From assembly GCA_002439665.1 (NCBI GenBank), contig DJPC01000076.1:1-15226 (forward strand): a stretch of DNA of 15,226 bases, given 5' to 3'. Source of the DNA: Dialister sp. UBA6422 (GTDB taxonomy: Bacteria; Bacillota; Negativicutes; Veillonellales; Dialisteraceae). Of this stretch, positions 1 through 6,193 are shown in pieces. The notes beneath the pieces are model-generated. The model made no database searches. It had not been told where the DNA came from and saw nothing but the letters and a program-made list of their open reading frames with translations. The number at the start of each line of letters is the position of its first letter. The stretch's first letter is position 1. The translations under genes were made by a program, and so were the position numbers.

Positions 1-1
1 T

Positions 2-238
2 TTATCTATGGAAGAATACATGGAACTGGTCATCCTGTTTTTGTCCTACCTTAGAAAAGATATTGTTATCCAGCGCATCGTAGGACGTGCATCAGGGGGG
101 AATACTCTTTCTGTCAATGGGGGATCTCCTTGGTGGGAAGTCAAGAAACGTATCGATGCCTTGATGGATGAAAGACATATTGATCAAGGGTGTTTGTGTG
201 ATTATTTAGATGGAAAAGCAGTTCAGCGGTTTTTATGA
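2..238 (+). CDS. TIGR01212/YhcC-family radical SAM protein, C-terminal fragment
   Basis: The gene is cut by the left window edge; the frame is open from the first bases and stops at TGA 236-238. The visible ~78 residues align by eye with the C-terminus of the TIGR01212/YhcC-YtqA family of radical SAM proteins: a 'L..EEY......L......IVIQRI.G' stretch, then a variable segment, a tryptophan region (SPWWEVKK) and an 'IDALMDERHIDQG' helix ending in the family's near-terminal QG. The radical SAM CxxxCxxC cluster and barrel would lie outside the window. Family members are thought to be rRNA/tRNA-modifying or uncharacterised radical SAM enzymes; the substrate cannot be inferred here. An internal ATG at position 8 is not a credible start because it lies inside the conserved region. 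The gene is co-directional with phoH, 89 nt downstream. Confidence 0.7.
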   Translation, partial: LSMEEYMELVILFLSYLRKDIVIQRIVGRASGGNTLSVNGGSPWWEVKKRIDALMDERHIDQGCLCDYLDGKAVQRFL

Positions 239-248
239 TGCCATGGGC

Positions 249-274
249 GTGTAGAGGTTGTTGCCATTCTACAC
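249..274 (+). other. Stem-loop between radical SAM gene and phoH
   Basis: GTGTAGA (249-255) and TCTACAC (268-274) form a perfect 7-bp stem around a 12-nt loop, just after the radical SAM stop codon. No run of T follows, so it is not a standard intrinsic terminator. It could be a processing or stability element, or chance. Confidence 0.4.
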
Positions 275-327
275 CTTATGCATCCAATAACTAAATGGTA
301 CATGACAATGTATGTAGTAGGAGGATT

Positions 328-1290
328 ATGGCTGAAAAAATAGAACAGATCGTTGTGGGGGATATGACGGAAGCGGCGCATCTTTTTGAGAGAGATAGTC
401 AGTATTTAAAATTGATTGAATCTCACTATGGGGCTATCATTTCCGGCCGAGGCAATGTGATTCGCATGGCTGGTGAAGAAATAGCGGTAGACCATAGCCG
501 AGCCGTGATTGAACGCCTGAGGCACATGATTAAAAATCGGATTCGGTTATCCGAGCGGCAAGTATGTTTGGTGATGAAACTTCTAGACGAAGGGAAAGAG
601 CATATTCTAGAGGAGATGGAAGAGGACATCATCAATTTTACTAAAAATGGTGCGCCCATTCGGCCTCGCACGGTGGGACAAAAATTATATATCGATACCA
701 TTAGAAGGAATTCTATTACCTTTGGTGTGGGTCCAGCGGGGACCGGGAAGACCTATTTAGCCGTAGCACTGGCTGCTTTTGCACTCCGCAATCACGATGT
801 GCAGCGGATTATCTTAGTTCGTCCTGCTGTGGAAGCGGGGGAAAAACTAGGATTTCTCCCTGGCGATATGCAGGAAAAAGTCAATCCTTACTTACGCCCT
901 CTTTTTGATGGTCTGCAAGATATGTTTGGGGTAGAAGAATTTGTCAGGCTGCAGCAGAAGGGACAAATCGAAGTGGCACCTTTGGCTTATATGCGAGGTC
1001 GCACCTTGGAGAAATCCTTTATTATTCTGGATGAAGCGCAAAATACTACGGTGGAGCAGATTAAAATGTTTCTTACTCGCTTAGGATTTCGTTCAAAAAT
1101 GGTGATCAATGGAGATGTGACCCAGATTGATTTGCCGTCTAACGTGAAGAGTGGGCTCATCGATGCCCAGCGAGTACTCCGGCATGTCAAAGATATAGGG
1201 CAGGTCCACTTCAGTGAAGATGACGTAGTTCGTCATGATTTGGTGGCAGCCATTATTCATGCCTATGAAGAAGATGCGAAGAAAAGGTAG
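328..1290 (+). CDS. phoH: PhoH-like ATPase (PhoH/PhoL/YbeZ family)
   Basis: This is a cytosolic P-loop ATPase related to the helicase-like domain of the PhoH family. Genetic and interaction data for relatives link it to YbeY, RNA metabolism and 16S rRNA/ribosome maturation. The start is ATG 328, preceded by GTAGGAGG at 316-323; the upstream in-frame ATG at 295 has no ribosome binding site. The 320-residue product has the usual length. An N-terminal domain of about 115 residues is followed by the PhoH ATPase core with Walker A GPAGTGKT (residues 135-142), an 'RPAVEAGEKLGFLPGD' segment, Walker B FIILDEAQN (231-239) and the downstream 'GDVTQIDLP' sensor-like motif. The adjacent ybeY gene, 50 nt downstream, supports the assignment because the pair is conserved in many bacteria. 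Despite the name, no phosphate-control site is visible upstream. Confidence 0.95.
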   Translation: MAEKIEQIVVGDMTEAAHLFERDSQYLKLIESHYGAIISGRGNVIRMAGEEIAVDHSRAVIERLRHMIKNRIRLSERQVCLVMKLLDEGKEHILEEMEEDIINFTKNGAPIRPRTVGQKLYIDTIRRNSITFGVGPAGTGKTYLAVALAAFALRNHDVQRIILVRPAVEAGEKLGFLPGDMQEKVNPYLRPLFDGLQDMFGVEEFVRLQQKGQIEVAPLAYMRGRTLEKSFIILDEAQNTTVEQIKMFLTRLGFRSKMVINGDVTQIDLPSNVKSGLIDAQRVLRHVKDIGQVHFSEDDVVRHDLVAAIIHAYEEDAKKR

Positions 1291-1293
1291 CTA

Positions 1294-1312
1294 GTGACTG
1301 TTATTTAGTCAC
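1294..1312 (+). repeat. Inverted repeat in phoH-ybeY spacer
   Basis: GTGACT (1294-1299) and AGTCAC (1307-1312) form a 6-bp stem with a 7-nt loop three bases after the phoH stop codon. The following ACCAGTCAT resembles one arm of the hairpin in the next spacer (1850-1875). No T-tract follows. Confidence 0.45.
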
Positions 1313-1340
1313 CAGTCATCTATTACCCATGGAGGAAATT

Positions 1341-1844
1341 ATGGAAATTACTATCAATTACAGTGATATGAAGTTTTATAATGAAGAATTAGAAACATTG
1401 ATTCATACTGTACTTACCAAAGGAGCTGAATTGCAAAAGGTACCAGAAGATGCAGAAATCAGTGTTCTTATTTGTGATGCAGATACCATTCATGAACTGA
1501 ACCGTGACTACAGAAATGTCGATGCACCGACAGATGTACTTTCTTTTGCTTTGAATGAAGGGGAAGATGATATCCCAGAAGAAGAAAAAGCTTTAGGGGA
1601 TATTGTTATTAATTTGGATAGAGCTATTGCGCAGGCTAAGGAATTTGGACATAGTAAAGAAAGAGAAATGGCTTATCTGTCCGTTCATGGATTCTTACAT
1701 ATTTTAGGATACGATCACTATGATCCAGAAGAAAAGAAAGCCATGAGAAAAGCGGAAGAAGATATTCTTTCCGCTTGCGGTCTCACACGAATCGTGACCG
1801 AAGGAGAAATCGAACGAGGCGAAGCGGTAAGGGCTGACGACTAG
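1341..1844 (+). CDS. ybeY: rRNA maturation factor / endoribonuclease YbeY
   Basis: YbeY is a single-strand-specific, metal-dependent endoribonuclease of the UPF0054 family. It is needed for 16S rRNA 3'-end maturation and late 30S quality control. The catalytic zinc site H-x3-H-x5-H is intact in HGFLHILGYDH (H116, H120, H126 of a 167-residue product). The upstream conserved block NRDYRNVDAPTDVLSFAL and the 'LGDIVIN' strand are also present. Two starts are possible. ATG 1341 is preferred because GGAGG (1331-1335) lies five bases before it; ATG 1329 would overlap that ribosome binding site. The C-terminal tail after the zinc motif is acidic and slightly longer than in E. coli. Its neighbours phoH, cdd and era fit a ribosome-assembly and nucleotide-salvage housekeeping block. 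Confidence 0.95.
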   Translation: MEITINYSDMKFYNEELETLIHTVLTKGAELQKVPEDAEISVLICDADTIHELNRDYRNVDAPTDVLSFALNEGEDDIPEEEKALGDIVINLDRAIAQAKEFGHSKEREMAYLSVHGFLHILGYDHYDPEEKKAMRKAEEDILSACGLTRIVTEGEIERGEAVRADD

Positions 1845-1849
1845 TAGCT

Positions 1850-1875
1850 ATCACTGGTTATCAATAACCAGTGAT
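1850..1875 (+). repeat. Perfect 12-bp palindromic hairpin in ybeY-cdd spacer
   Basis: ATCACTGGTTAT (1850-1861) and ATAACCAGTGAT (1864-1875) are exact reverse complements separated by CA; folded as RNA the top closes with a 4-nt loop and 11 bp. It starts 5 nt after the ybeY stop codon and 24 nt before the cdd start. No T-tract follows, so termination is unlikely. The TCACTGGTT half-site recurs at 2394-2402 and a variant occurs at 1312-1318. Confidence 0.6.
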
Positions 1876-1898
1876 TCTAATGAAAGAAGGCGATTTCT

Positions 1899-2297
1899 AT
1901 GGAGATGTTCTTGACTGAAAGAGAAATCAGGAAATTGCTTTTGGCTGCCAGTCAAGCACGAGAACATAGCTATGCACCCTATTCTCATTACCCGGTAGGA
2001 GCTGCCGTTTTAACAGAAGATGAGAGGATATTTTCTGGTTGTAATGTGGAAAATGCATCTTATCCGGCGGGGCTTTGTGCAGAGAGAAACGCCATAGGAA
2101 GTGCTGTTTCGGCAGGGATTTTGCATTTTCGCGGCATGGCTATCATAGGTAGCCAAAAGACCTATACGATGCCCTGTGGTATATGCAGACAGGTGATGGC
2201 AGAGTTTCATATACCCTATGTGGTTTGCGGGATAAATCTATTGGATTACAAAGTGTATCGCGTAGAAGAACTCTTGCCCCATGGGTTTTCGATGTGA
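1899..2297 (+). CDS. cdd: Cytidine deaminase
   Basis: This is the zinc-dependent pyrimidine-salvage enzyme that converts cytidine and deoxycytidine to uridine and deoxyuridine in the cytosol. The 132-residue product has the length of the small homotetrameric type. The substrate region 'YAPYSHYPVGAAV' and 'GCNVENASYPAGLCAER' give zinc ligand C60 and proton-shuttling E62. 'PCGICRQ' gives zinc ligands C93 and C96. All catalytic residues are present. ATG 1899 is preceded by AAGAAGG (1884-1890) at 8-nt spacing; a second in-frame ATG at 1905 is less well placed. cdd next to era and ybeY is a familiar Firmicutes arrangement, but the diacylglycerol/undecaprenol kinase gene dgkA that often precedes cdd is absent. 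Confidence 0.95.
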   Translation: MEMFLTEREIRKLLLAASQAREHSYAPYSHYPVGAAVLTEDERIFSGCNVENASYPAGLCAERNAIGSAVSAGILHFRGMAIIGSQKTYTMPCGICRQVMAEFHIPYVVCGINLLDYKVYRVEELLPHGFSM

Positions 2298-2385
2298 CTA
2301 GGAATTGGTAGAAAAAGATTGGCGAAAGTATTTCTGTCTACAGGCTACGTATTCATTTACATTTTTAATAGCAGGAAACAAAATA

Positions 2386-2398
2386 AGTGATTGTCACT
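2386..2398 (+). repeat. Short inverted repeat with the TCACTGGTT motif upstream of era
   Basis: AGTGA (2386-2390), TTG, TCACT (2394-2398) form a 5-bp stem. TCACTGGTT (2394-2402) matches the left arm of the ybeY-cdd hairpin. An alternative longer-range stem TGATTG (2388-2393) with CAATCA (2413-2418) overlaps it. The rest of the 160-nt cdd-era gap (2298-2457) shows no convincing promoter or gene. Confidence 0.35.
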
Positions 2399-2457
2399 GG
2401 TTGTTATCATATCAATCATGAGCAACGGGAGATTTACTTTAACAATAAGGAGTTTAT

Positions 2458-3363
2458 ATGAATTTAAATACCGATTTTCATTCTGGTTTTGTGGCTTTGA
2501 TTGGTCGTCCAAATGTGGGGAAGTCCACTTTGATGAATGCTCTTTTGGGAGAAAAGATTTCTATCGTTTCTCATCATGCCCAGACTACAAGAAATAAAAT
2601 TACTGGCGTATGGAATGGAGATCATTCTCAGGTGGTGTTCTTGGATACCCCTGGTATGCACAAACCCCAAAGCAAGCTAGGTGAAGTGATTCGTCAAAAC
2701 ACGATGGATGCTTTAGATGAAGTAGATATGATTGTATTCCTTTGTGCATGTGATGACCCATTGGGCGCGGGGGATCGGTATATTCTTTCTCTTTTGAAGG
2801 ATAGAAAAGTCCCCGTCATTTTGGCTCTTTCTAAAATTGATTTGATTTCAAAAGAAGAACTTTTAAAGAAACTGGTGCAGTATAGTAAGATTTTTAAATT
2901 TGCAGAAATTGTACCGATTTCTTCTAAGACAGGAGAAAATTTAGATACTTTGATGCAAATGGTGGTGAAGTACTTGCCGAAGGGACCTAAGTATTTTCCT
3001 GATGACATGGTGACCGATCAGCCAGAACGAAATATTGTGCAGGAAATTGTCCGTGAAAAATTGCTTCTTCGGACGAGGGACGAAGTACCTCATGCCATTG
3101 GCGTATTTACTGAAGAATTCCATGAACGGGAAAATGGTAAAGTCTATATCCGCTGCACCATTTATGTGGAAAGAGAGTCCCAGAAACGAATTATTATTGG
3201 CAAAAAAGGCATCGTTTTGAAAGAAGCAGGACAGGATGCTAGGGAAGAAATTCAAAATCTTATTGGTGCGCCAGTATTCCTGGACCTTTGGGTCAAAGTG
3301 AGCAAAGATTGGAAAAACAAAGATTATATCCTTCGAGAATTGGGATATAAAGAACACAAGTAA
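2458..3363 (+). CDS. era: GTPase Era
   Basis: Era is an essential GTPase that binds the 3' end of 16S rRNA and assists 30S assembly. It has an N-terminal TrmE-Era-EngA-like G domain and a C-terminal KH domain. Visible motifs are G1 GRPNVGKS (16-23), the switch-I TTR (43-45), G3 DTPGMH (63-68), G4 SKID (125-128) and G5 SSK (155-157). The KH domain has the GxxG loop GKKG at 248-251. Length (301 residues) is normal. ATG 2458 has AAGGAG at 2447-2452. One oddity: the G4 motif is SKID where nearly all Era proteins have NKxD, so the guanine-contacting Asn is replaced by Ser while K126 and D128 remain. The gene sits with ybeY, another 16S-maturation factor, and recO lies beyond the inserted CorC-like gene. 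Confidence 0.97.
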   Translation: MNLNTDFHSGFVALIGRPNVGKSTLMNALLGEKISIVSHHAQTTRNKITGVWNGDHSQVVFLDTPGMHKPQSKLGEVIRQNTMDALDEVDMIVFLCACDDPLGAGDRYILSLLKDRKVPVILALSKIDLISKEELLKKLVQYSKIFKFAEIVPISSKTGENLDTLMQMVVKYLPKGPKYFPDDMVTDQPERNIVQEIVREKLLLRTRDEVPHAIGVFTEEFHERENGKVYIRCTIYVERESQKRIIIGKKGIVLKEAGQDAREEIQNLIGAPVFLDLWVKVSKDWKNKDYILRELGYKEHK

Positions 3364-3500
3364 TACCGTGAGAAGCTGACCATGAAGGAAAAATGTACCA
3401 CGTATAAAGCGCCGCATGATACAAATAACCTATATAGTATCCATTTCACTCTAAAATCATCATAGGCTAGTTGGTTACTTCCGGCGGTTTATTTTATGGT

Positions 3501-3506
3501 TATAAT
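3501..3506 (+). promoter_or_regulatory. Possible -10 element (TATAAT) upstream of the CorC-like gene
   Basis: An exact TATAAT lies 75 nt before the proposed start of the CorC-like gene, inside the 218-nt era-corC gap. No good -35 hexamer lies 16-18 nt upstream, and the element is inside a small A/T hairpin (3497-3512). Weak candidate only. Confidence 0.25.
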
Positions 3507-3581
3507 CATAAGGAATGAGGCGATACATACATTGCGTACCTTTCCTTCACTTCTCATTGCTTTTGAAAGAGGTGTTTTCTT

Positions 3582-4925
3582 ATTTCTACACATATAGAAT
3601 GGATCGGAATATGGCTACTGGTTATTCTGGTAGTTTCATTCTTGAACTATAAAAATACGATGGTTAACTTTTCTTTTGCTCGCATGCGAAAGAAGTATAT
3701 TGAGGATAATGATGAACAAGATCCCACATTGATTGCCAAAGTGGAACATTTTTATAGACGTACCTCTCAAATTATTGGTGGAACGCAGGTATCTTTCGTA
3801 CTGTGCAGCGGTATTTTGGGGATTTCGATTCTTGCTTTGTGTAGTCAGGTGTCGCTTCTAGCTATGCCATTTTTCAGTGAAGAATGGCGATGGGTACTTT
3901 ATGTATTACTTTTTATATTGGTTATGGGGATTGTACTCATCTATTGGGTGGGAACCATTTTGATTCCAGGCGCCCATGCTTTGGTAGAACCTCTGCCGGT
4001 ATTGGCTGCGCATACTTGGGTGATTACCGTCAATCGCCACTTATATCGGTTTATGGTACAGATAGGTCTTTTCTTAGCTAAAAAATTTTTTCATGCCAGG
4101 CATATTCCTTTCCGTAATGAGGTGAATTTCACTTATACAGAAGATGAAATTCGCTGCATTGTGGAAGAAAGTCATAGAAGCGGCCGGCTGAATGCTTTGG
4201 AAAATACGCTCATTAAAAATTCTTTTGACTTTTTTGATTTGATGGCCAGAGATGTGATGATTCCACGAAACGATATGGTGGTACTAGAGTACAATGAAAG
4301 CGTAGACTCTATGCGTCGCATCATTGCAAAAACCCATCACACTCGGTATCCGGTGTGTATAGAGGATAAAGATCAAATTTTAGGATTTATTCATGTGAAG
4401 GATTTTTTAGAAGGGCTCCTTAATGGCAGTTTCAATGTGAAAGGTATTTTGCGAGATATCCTGACTGTACCAGAAGTGATGCCCGCACCTGCTTTATTAC
4501 AACTGATGAAGAATCGCCGTATTTACCTAGCTGTGGTGGTAGATGAATATGGAGGTACATCTGGGCTGGTTACGCTGGAGGATTTAGTAGAAGAATTGAT
4601 GGGGGAAATTCCGCAGGAAGCAGAAAATGTACCTTATGAGATTTTGCGTATCAAAAATGGTGTTTATGAATTTGACGGAACCGTTATTTTAGAAGATGTA
4701 TCGGACCGGTTAGACATTGATTTAGAAAATGAAAATAAAAATGCCACCATTGGCGGATTTATTTTTTCTCACTTAGAGAGAGTACCAAAAGTGGGAGATC
4801 ATGTCGATTTTGGTGGCTGGCGTTTTACAGTTATTCGTATTTCTGGTTTCCGCATTGTTCGTGTAAAAGCGGAAAAATATGATGACATGCTAGAAAGCAA
4901 AGAAGAAAATCAGGCAGAAAAGTGA
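3582..4925 (+). CDS. CorC/HlyC-type (CNNM + CBS) membrane protein, probable ATT start
   Basis: This is a 447-residue inner-membrane protein of the hemolysin C/CorC/CNNM family, whose characterised members act in Mg2+/Co2+ transport or resistance. The order is an N-terminal membrane helix (about residues 9-21), a DUF21/CNNM-like membrane domain with helices near 'GILGISILALCSQV' and 'WVLYVLLFILVMGIVLIYWV', a CBS pair (about 221-345, including MARDVMIPR and VVVDEYGGTSGLVTLEDLVEELMGEI) and a C-terminal CorC_HlyC domain. The frame is open from 3567, after TGA 3564-3566, and holds no ATG, GTG or TTG before TTG 3642. That TTG would delete the first helix and has no ribosome binding site. GAGGTG at 3569-3574 sits 7 nt before ATT 3582, making ATT the likely start. 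The usual SxSExA-like polar motif after helix 1 is replaced by NYKNT (22-26), so transport activity is doubtful. Confidence 0.85.
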   Translation: MSTHIEWIGIWLLVILVVSFLNYKNTMVNFSFARMRKKYIEDNDEQDPTLIAKVEHFYRRTSQIIGGTQVSFVLCSGILGISILALCSQVSLLAMPFFSEEWRWVLYVLLFILVMGIVLIYWVGTILIPGAHALVEPLPVLAAHTWVITVNRHLYRFMVQIGLFLAKKFFHARHIPFRNEVNFTYTEDEIRCIVEESHRSGRLNALENTLIKNSFDFFDLMARDVMIPRNDMVVLEYNESVDSMRRIIAKTHHTRYPVCIEDKDQILGFIHVKDFLEGLLNGSFNVKGILRDILTVPEVMPAPALLQLMKNRRIYLAVVVDEYGGTSGLVTLEDLVEELMGEIPQEAENVPYEILRIKNGVYEFDGTVILEDVSDRLDIDLENENKNATIGGFIFSHLERVPKVGDHVDFGGWRFTVIRISGFRIVRVKAEKYDDMLESKEENQAEK

Positions 4926-4983
4926 GATCTATTGCTTTGTATACCAGTTTTCTTTTTAGATATGCAATTGTGATTTGGCATGG

Positions 4984-5011
4984 ATATTGCAAATATAGGA
5001 CTTTGCAATAT
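4984..5011 (+). repeat. Perfect 10-bp inverted repeat (stem-loop)
   Basis: ATATTGCAAA (4984-4993) and TTTGCAATAT (5002-5011) are exact reverse complements around an 8-nt loop. There is no T-tract after it. It starts 58 nt after the CorC-like stop codon and is followed directly by a second, larger folded element. Confidence 0.6.
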
Positions 5012-5013
5012 AT

Positions 5014-5092
5014 AAGGAGATACGGACTCAACCAGAGAGGAAAGAATTATTTTTCTATCTTTTCTCCCCTGCTGTAGTCTCAGTACCTCCTT
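5014..5092 (+). ncRNA. Candidate structured RNA element: nested multi-helix hairpin
   Basis: Nested pairing spans 79 nt. AAGGAG (5014-5019) pairs with CTCCTT (5087-5092). After a 1x1 mismatch, TAC (5021-5023) pairs with GTA (5083-5085). GACT (5025-5028) pairs with AGTC (5076-5079), CAG (5033-5035) with CTG (5072-5074), and GAGGAAAGA (5037-5045) with TCTTTTCTC (5058-5066), one G-T wobble, closing a 12-nt loop. It matches no riboswitch class, 4.5S, 6S or tmRNA that I recognise. It could be a leader element of recO, a 3'-UTR element of the CorC-like gene, or a small RNA. The fold was made by eye, so an RNA call is tentative. Confidence 0.4.
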
Positions 5093-5276
5093 CTCAATCT
5101 AATGGCTTTAAGCAATGAATATATTTTATGCGAATCATTACACTAGCGTGTATTCATCTATGGAAGCCACTAAGGGTTTCAAACTCTTATAGAACTTTTT
5201 GTATTCTGTCTTTTAAGAACGCACGGTTTCGTTTTCGATGGATAACCATATGCTTTGCATTTCCTTTTTCTGTTAC

Positions 5277-5296
5277 CTATGGTGTCATTACCATAG
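5277..5296 (+). promoter_or_regulatory. Stem-loop immediately upstream of the recO ribosome binding site
   Basis: CTATGG (5277-5282) and CCATAG (5291-5296) form a 6-bp stem with an 8-nt loop. Its right arm ends at the first base of GAAAGGA (5296-5302), the recO ribosome binding site, so folding could influence recO translation. Confidence 0.35.
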
Positions 5297-5311
5297 AAAG
5301 GATGGATATGA

Positions 5312-5977
5312 ATGCAATCTAAGCTCATAACGTATGAAGGGATCGTCTTGCATTCCAGAAAAGGCAGAGAAGGCGGGCGCACTCTTTTTATATTTACCAA
5401 AGAGAATGGATTGATGCAATTTACTGTGCCTAGGGCTGTCATGAATCAGTATGGGACGGGCGCTCTTTTAACTTTTACAGACCTTTGCTTTTCGGCTGTT
5501 TCTTTGCCCCAATTTAGCGTGATCCGCCAATATGAGGGGAAATTGTTGCTACATATGACGGATATGACTTATGAGGAAATGCAGCAGTGGTATTATGTCC
5601 TGGAGTTGGTATTACAGCTATTTCCTAAACAGCAGAGTGATTTGCGTTCTTATCATGTTTTGCGAAAAGCAGTACTGGTAGCCAATGAGAAAAATAAAAT
5701 GGTCACCGCTTTTGTAGCTGCTATTCAGTTATTGGCTTGTGCTGGATTTAATCCAGTGGTTCCAGAGGCGTGGAAGGAAAAAGGACTTTCCGAAGCGGCG
5801 CAGAAGTTGCTCATAGCCTTTTATCAGTACCGCTGGGAGGATTCATTCCAAGGGACTATTTCATTTGCTGCATTTGAAGAATGTGCTTCCTATATAGATT
5901 GGTTCATTAGTAAGTATTGTGATATGATGCTTCATACGAAAGGTGCTTTTCTAAAAAGTATATCCTATACATTATGA
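5312..5977 (+). CDS. recO: DNA repair protein RecO
   Basis: RecO works with RecF and RecR to load RecA onto SSB-coated gapped DNA. The N-terminal OB-fold region is recognisable: 'LITYEGIVLHSRKGREGGRTLFIFTKENGLMQFTVPRAV', residues 4-42. A helical C-terminal part includes 'IQLLACAGFNPVV'. At 221 residues it is somewhat shorter than the usual 240-260, and the paired-cysteine zinc motif found in some RecO proteins is absent, which is normal for many. ATG 5312 has GAAAGGA at 5296-5302. Another ATG at 5308 opens a 4-codon frame (stop TAA at 5320-5322) that overlaps this start. Sequence conservation of RecO is low, so the call rests on the N-terminal pattern and on the era-recO neighbourhood typical of Firmicutes. 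A terminator follows 51 nt after the stop. Confidence 0.88.
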   Translation: MQSKLITYEGIVLHSRKGREGGRTLFIFTKENGLMQFTVPRAVMNQYGTGALLTFTDLCFSAVSLPQFSVIRQYEGKLLLHMTDMTYEEMQQWYYVLELVLQLFPKQQSDLRSYHVLRKAVLVANEKNKMVTAFVAAIQLLACAGFNPVVPEAWKEKGLSEAAQKLLIAFYQYRWEDSFQGTISFAAFEECASYIDWFISKYCDMMLHTKGAFLKSISYTL

Positions 5978-6028
5978 TGCATATTTATTTAAACGTATAT
6001 GATATTTTAATTAGGTATGATTATATAT

Positions 6029-6060
6029 AAAGAGCTATACTTGTTATAAGCTCTTTTTTT
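6029..6060 (+). terminator. Intrinsic terminator after recO
   Basis: AGAGCT plus ATA (6031-6039) pairs with TAT, a bulged A, and AGCTCT (6045-6054) around a 5-nt loop. A run of seven T (6054-6060) follows at once. A three-A run precedes the stem. This closes the era/recO-side transcription unit before sstT. Confidence 0.85.
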
Positions 6061-6123
6061 AGTGTATGTATTCATTAATTCCGTTATATTTTCTTTAGCA
6101 CTTTAAAAAAACATATTATTTTC

Positions 6124-6152
6124 TTGCAACATGGTTGCAGAAACTGTATACT
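6124..6152 (+). promoter_or_regulatory. Promoter of sstT (TTGCAA - 17 nt - TATACT)
   Basis: The -35 candidate TTGCAA (6124-6129) and the -10 candidate TATACT (6147-6152) are separated by 17 nt, the optimal sigma-70/sigma-A spacing. It lies 42 nt before the GTG start and after the recO terminator, so sstT can be transcribed alone. Confidence 0.6.
6125..6139 (+). promoter_or_regulatory. Palindromic operator candidate in the sstT promoter
   Basis: TGCAACATGGTTGCA is an inverted repeat, with TGCAAC and GTTGCA arms around ATG. It overlaps the -35 hexamer and the spacer of the sstT promoter. Position and symmetry fit a repressor-binding site. The regulator is unknown. Confidence 0.5.
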
Positions 6153-6193
6153 AGAAGAAATCAACTCATGTAGTAGGAAGAGGAGGAAATATT

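Larger units (their letters stand above)
4926..5311 (+). other. 386-nt gap between corC-like gene and recO; holds stem-loops, no credible gene
   Basis: No credible protein is seen. A 64-codon frame at 5128-5322 has no ribosome binding site and no recognisable sequence. The left third carries two adjacent stem-loops (4984-5011 and 5014-5092, annotated separately). The right part has a 6-bp inverted repeat close to the recO ribosome binding site. I cannot place a convincing promoter for recO here. Confidence 0.6.

Noticed and set aside
295..327. Upstream in-frame ATG for phoH at 295
   Set aside because: ATG 328 has a strong GTAGGAGG in front of it, and the extra 11 residues do not resemble the family N-terminus.
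2941..3417. 158-codon minus-strand open frame
   Set aside because: It overlaps the 3' half of era, including the KH domain, and has no family resemblance of its own.
3599..3652. ATG 3599 as start of the CorC-like gene
   Set aside because: It is in a different frame and reaches a stop at 3650-3652, so it cannot encode the membrane protein.
5014..5092. Known riboswitch, 6S RNA or 4.5S RNA in the pre-recO gap
   Set aside because: I compared it by eye with TPP, SAM, FMN, purine, fluoride and guanidine conserved cores, 6S and the 4.5S apical loop, and saw none of their conserved bases.
5128..5322. 64-codon + strand open frame in the gap before recO
   Set aside because: It has no ribosome binding site and no recognisable motif, and it runs into the recO start. 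The composition looks like translated non-coding DNA.
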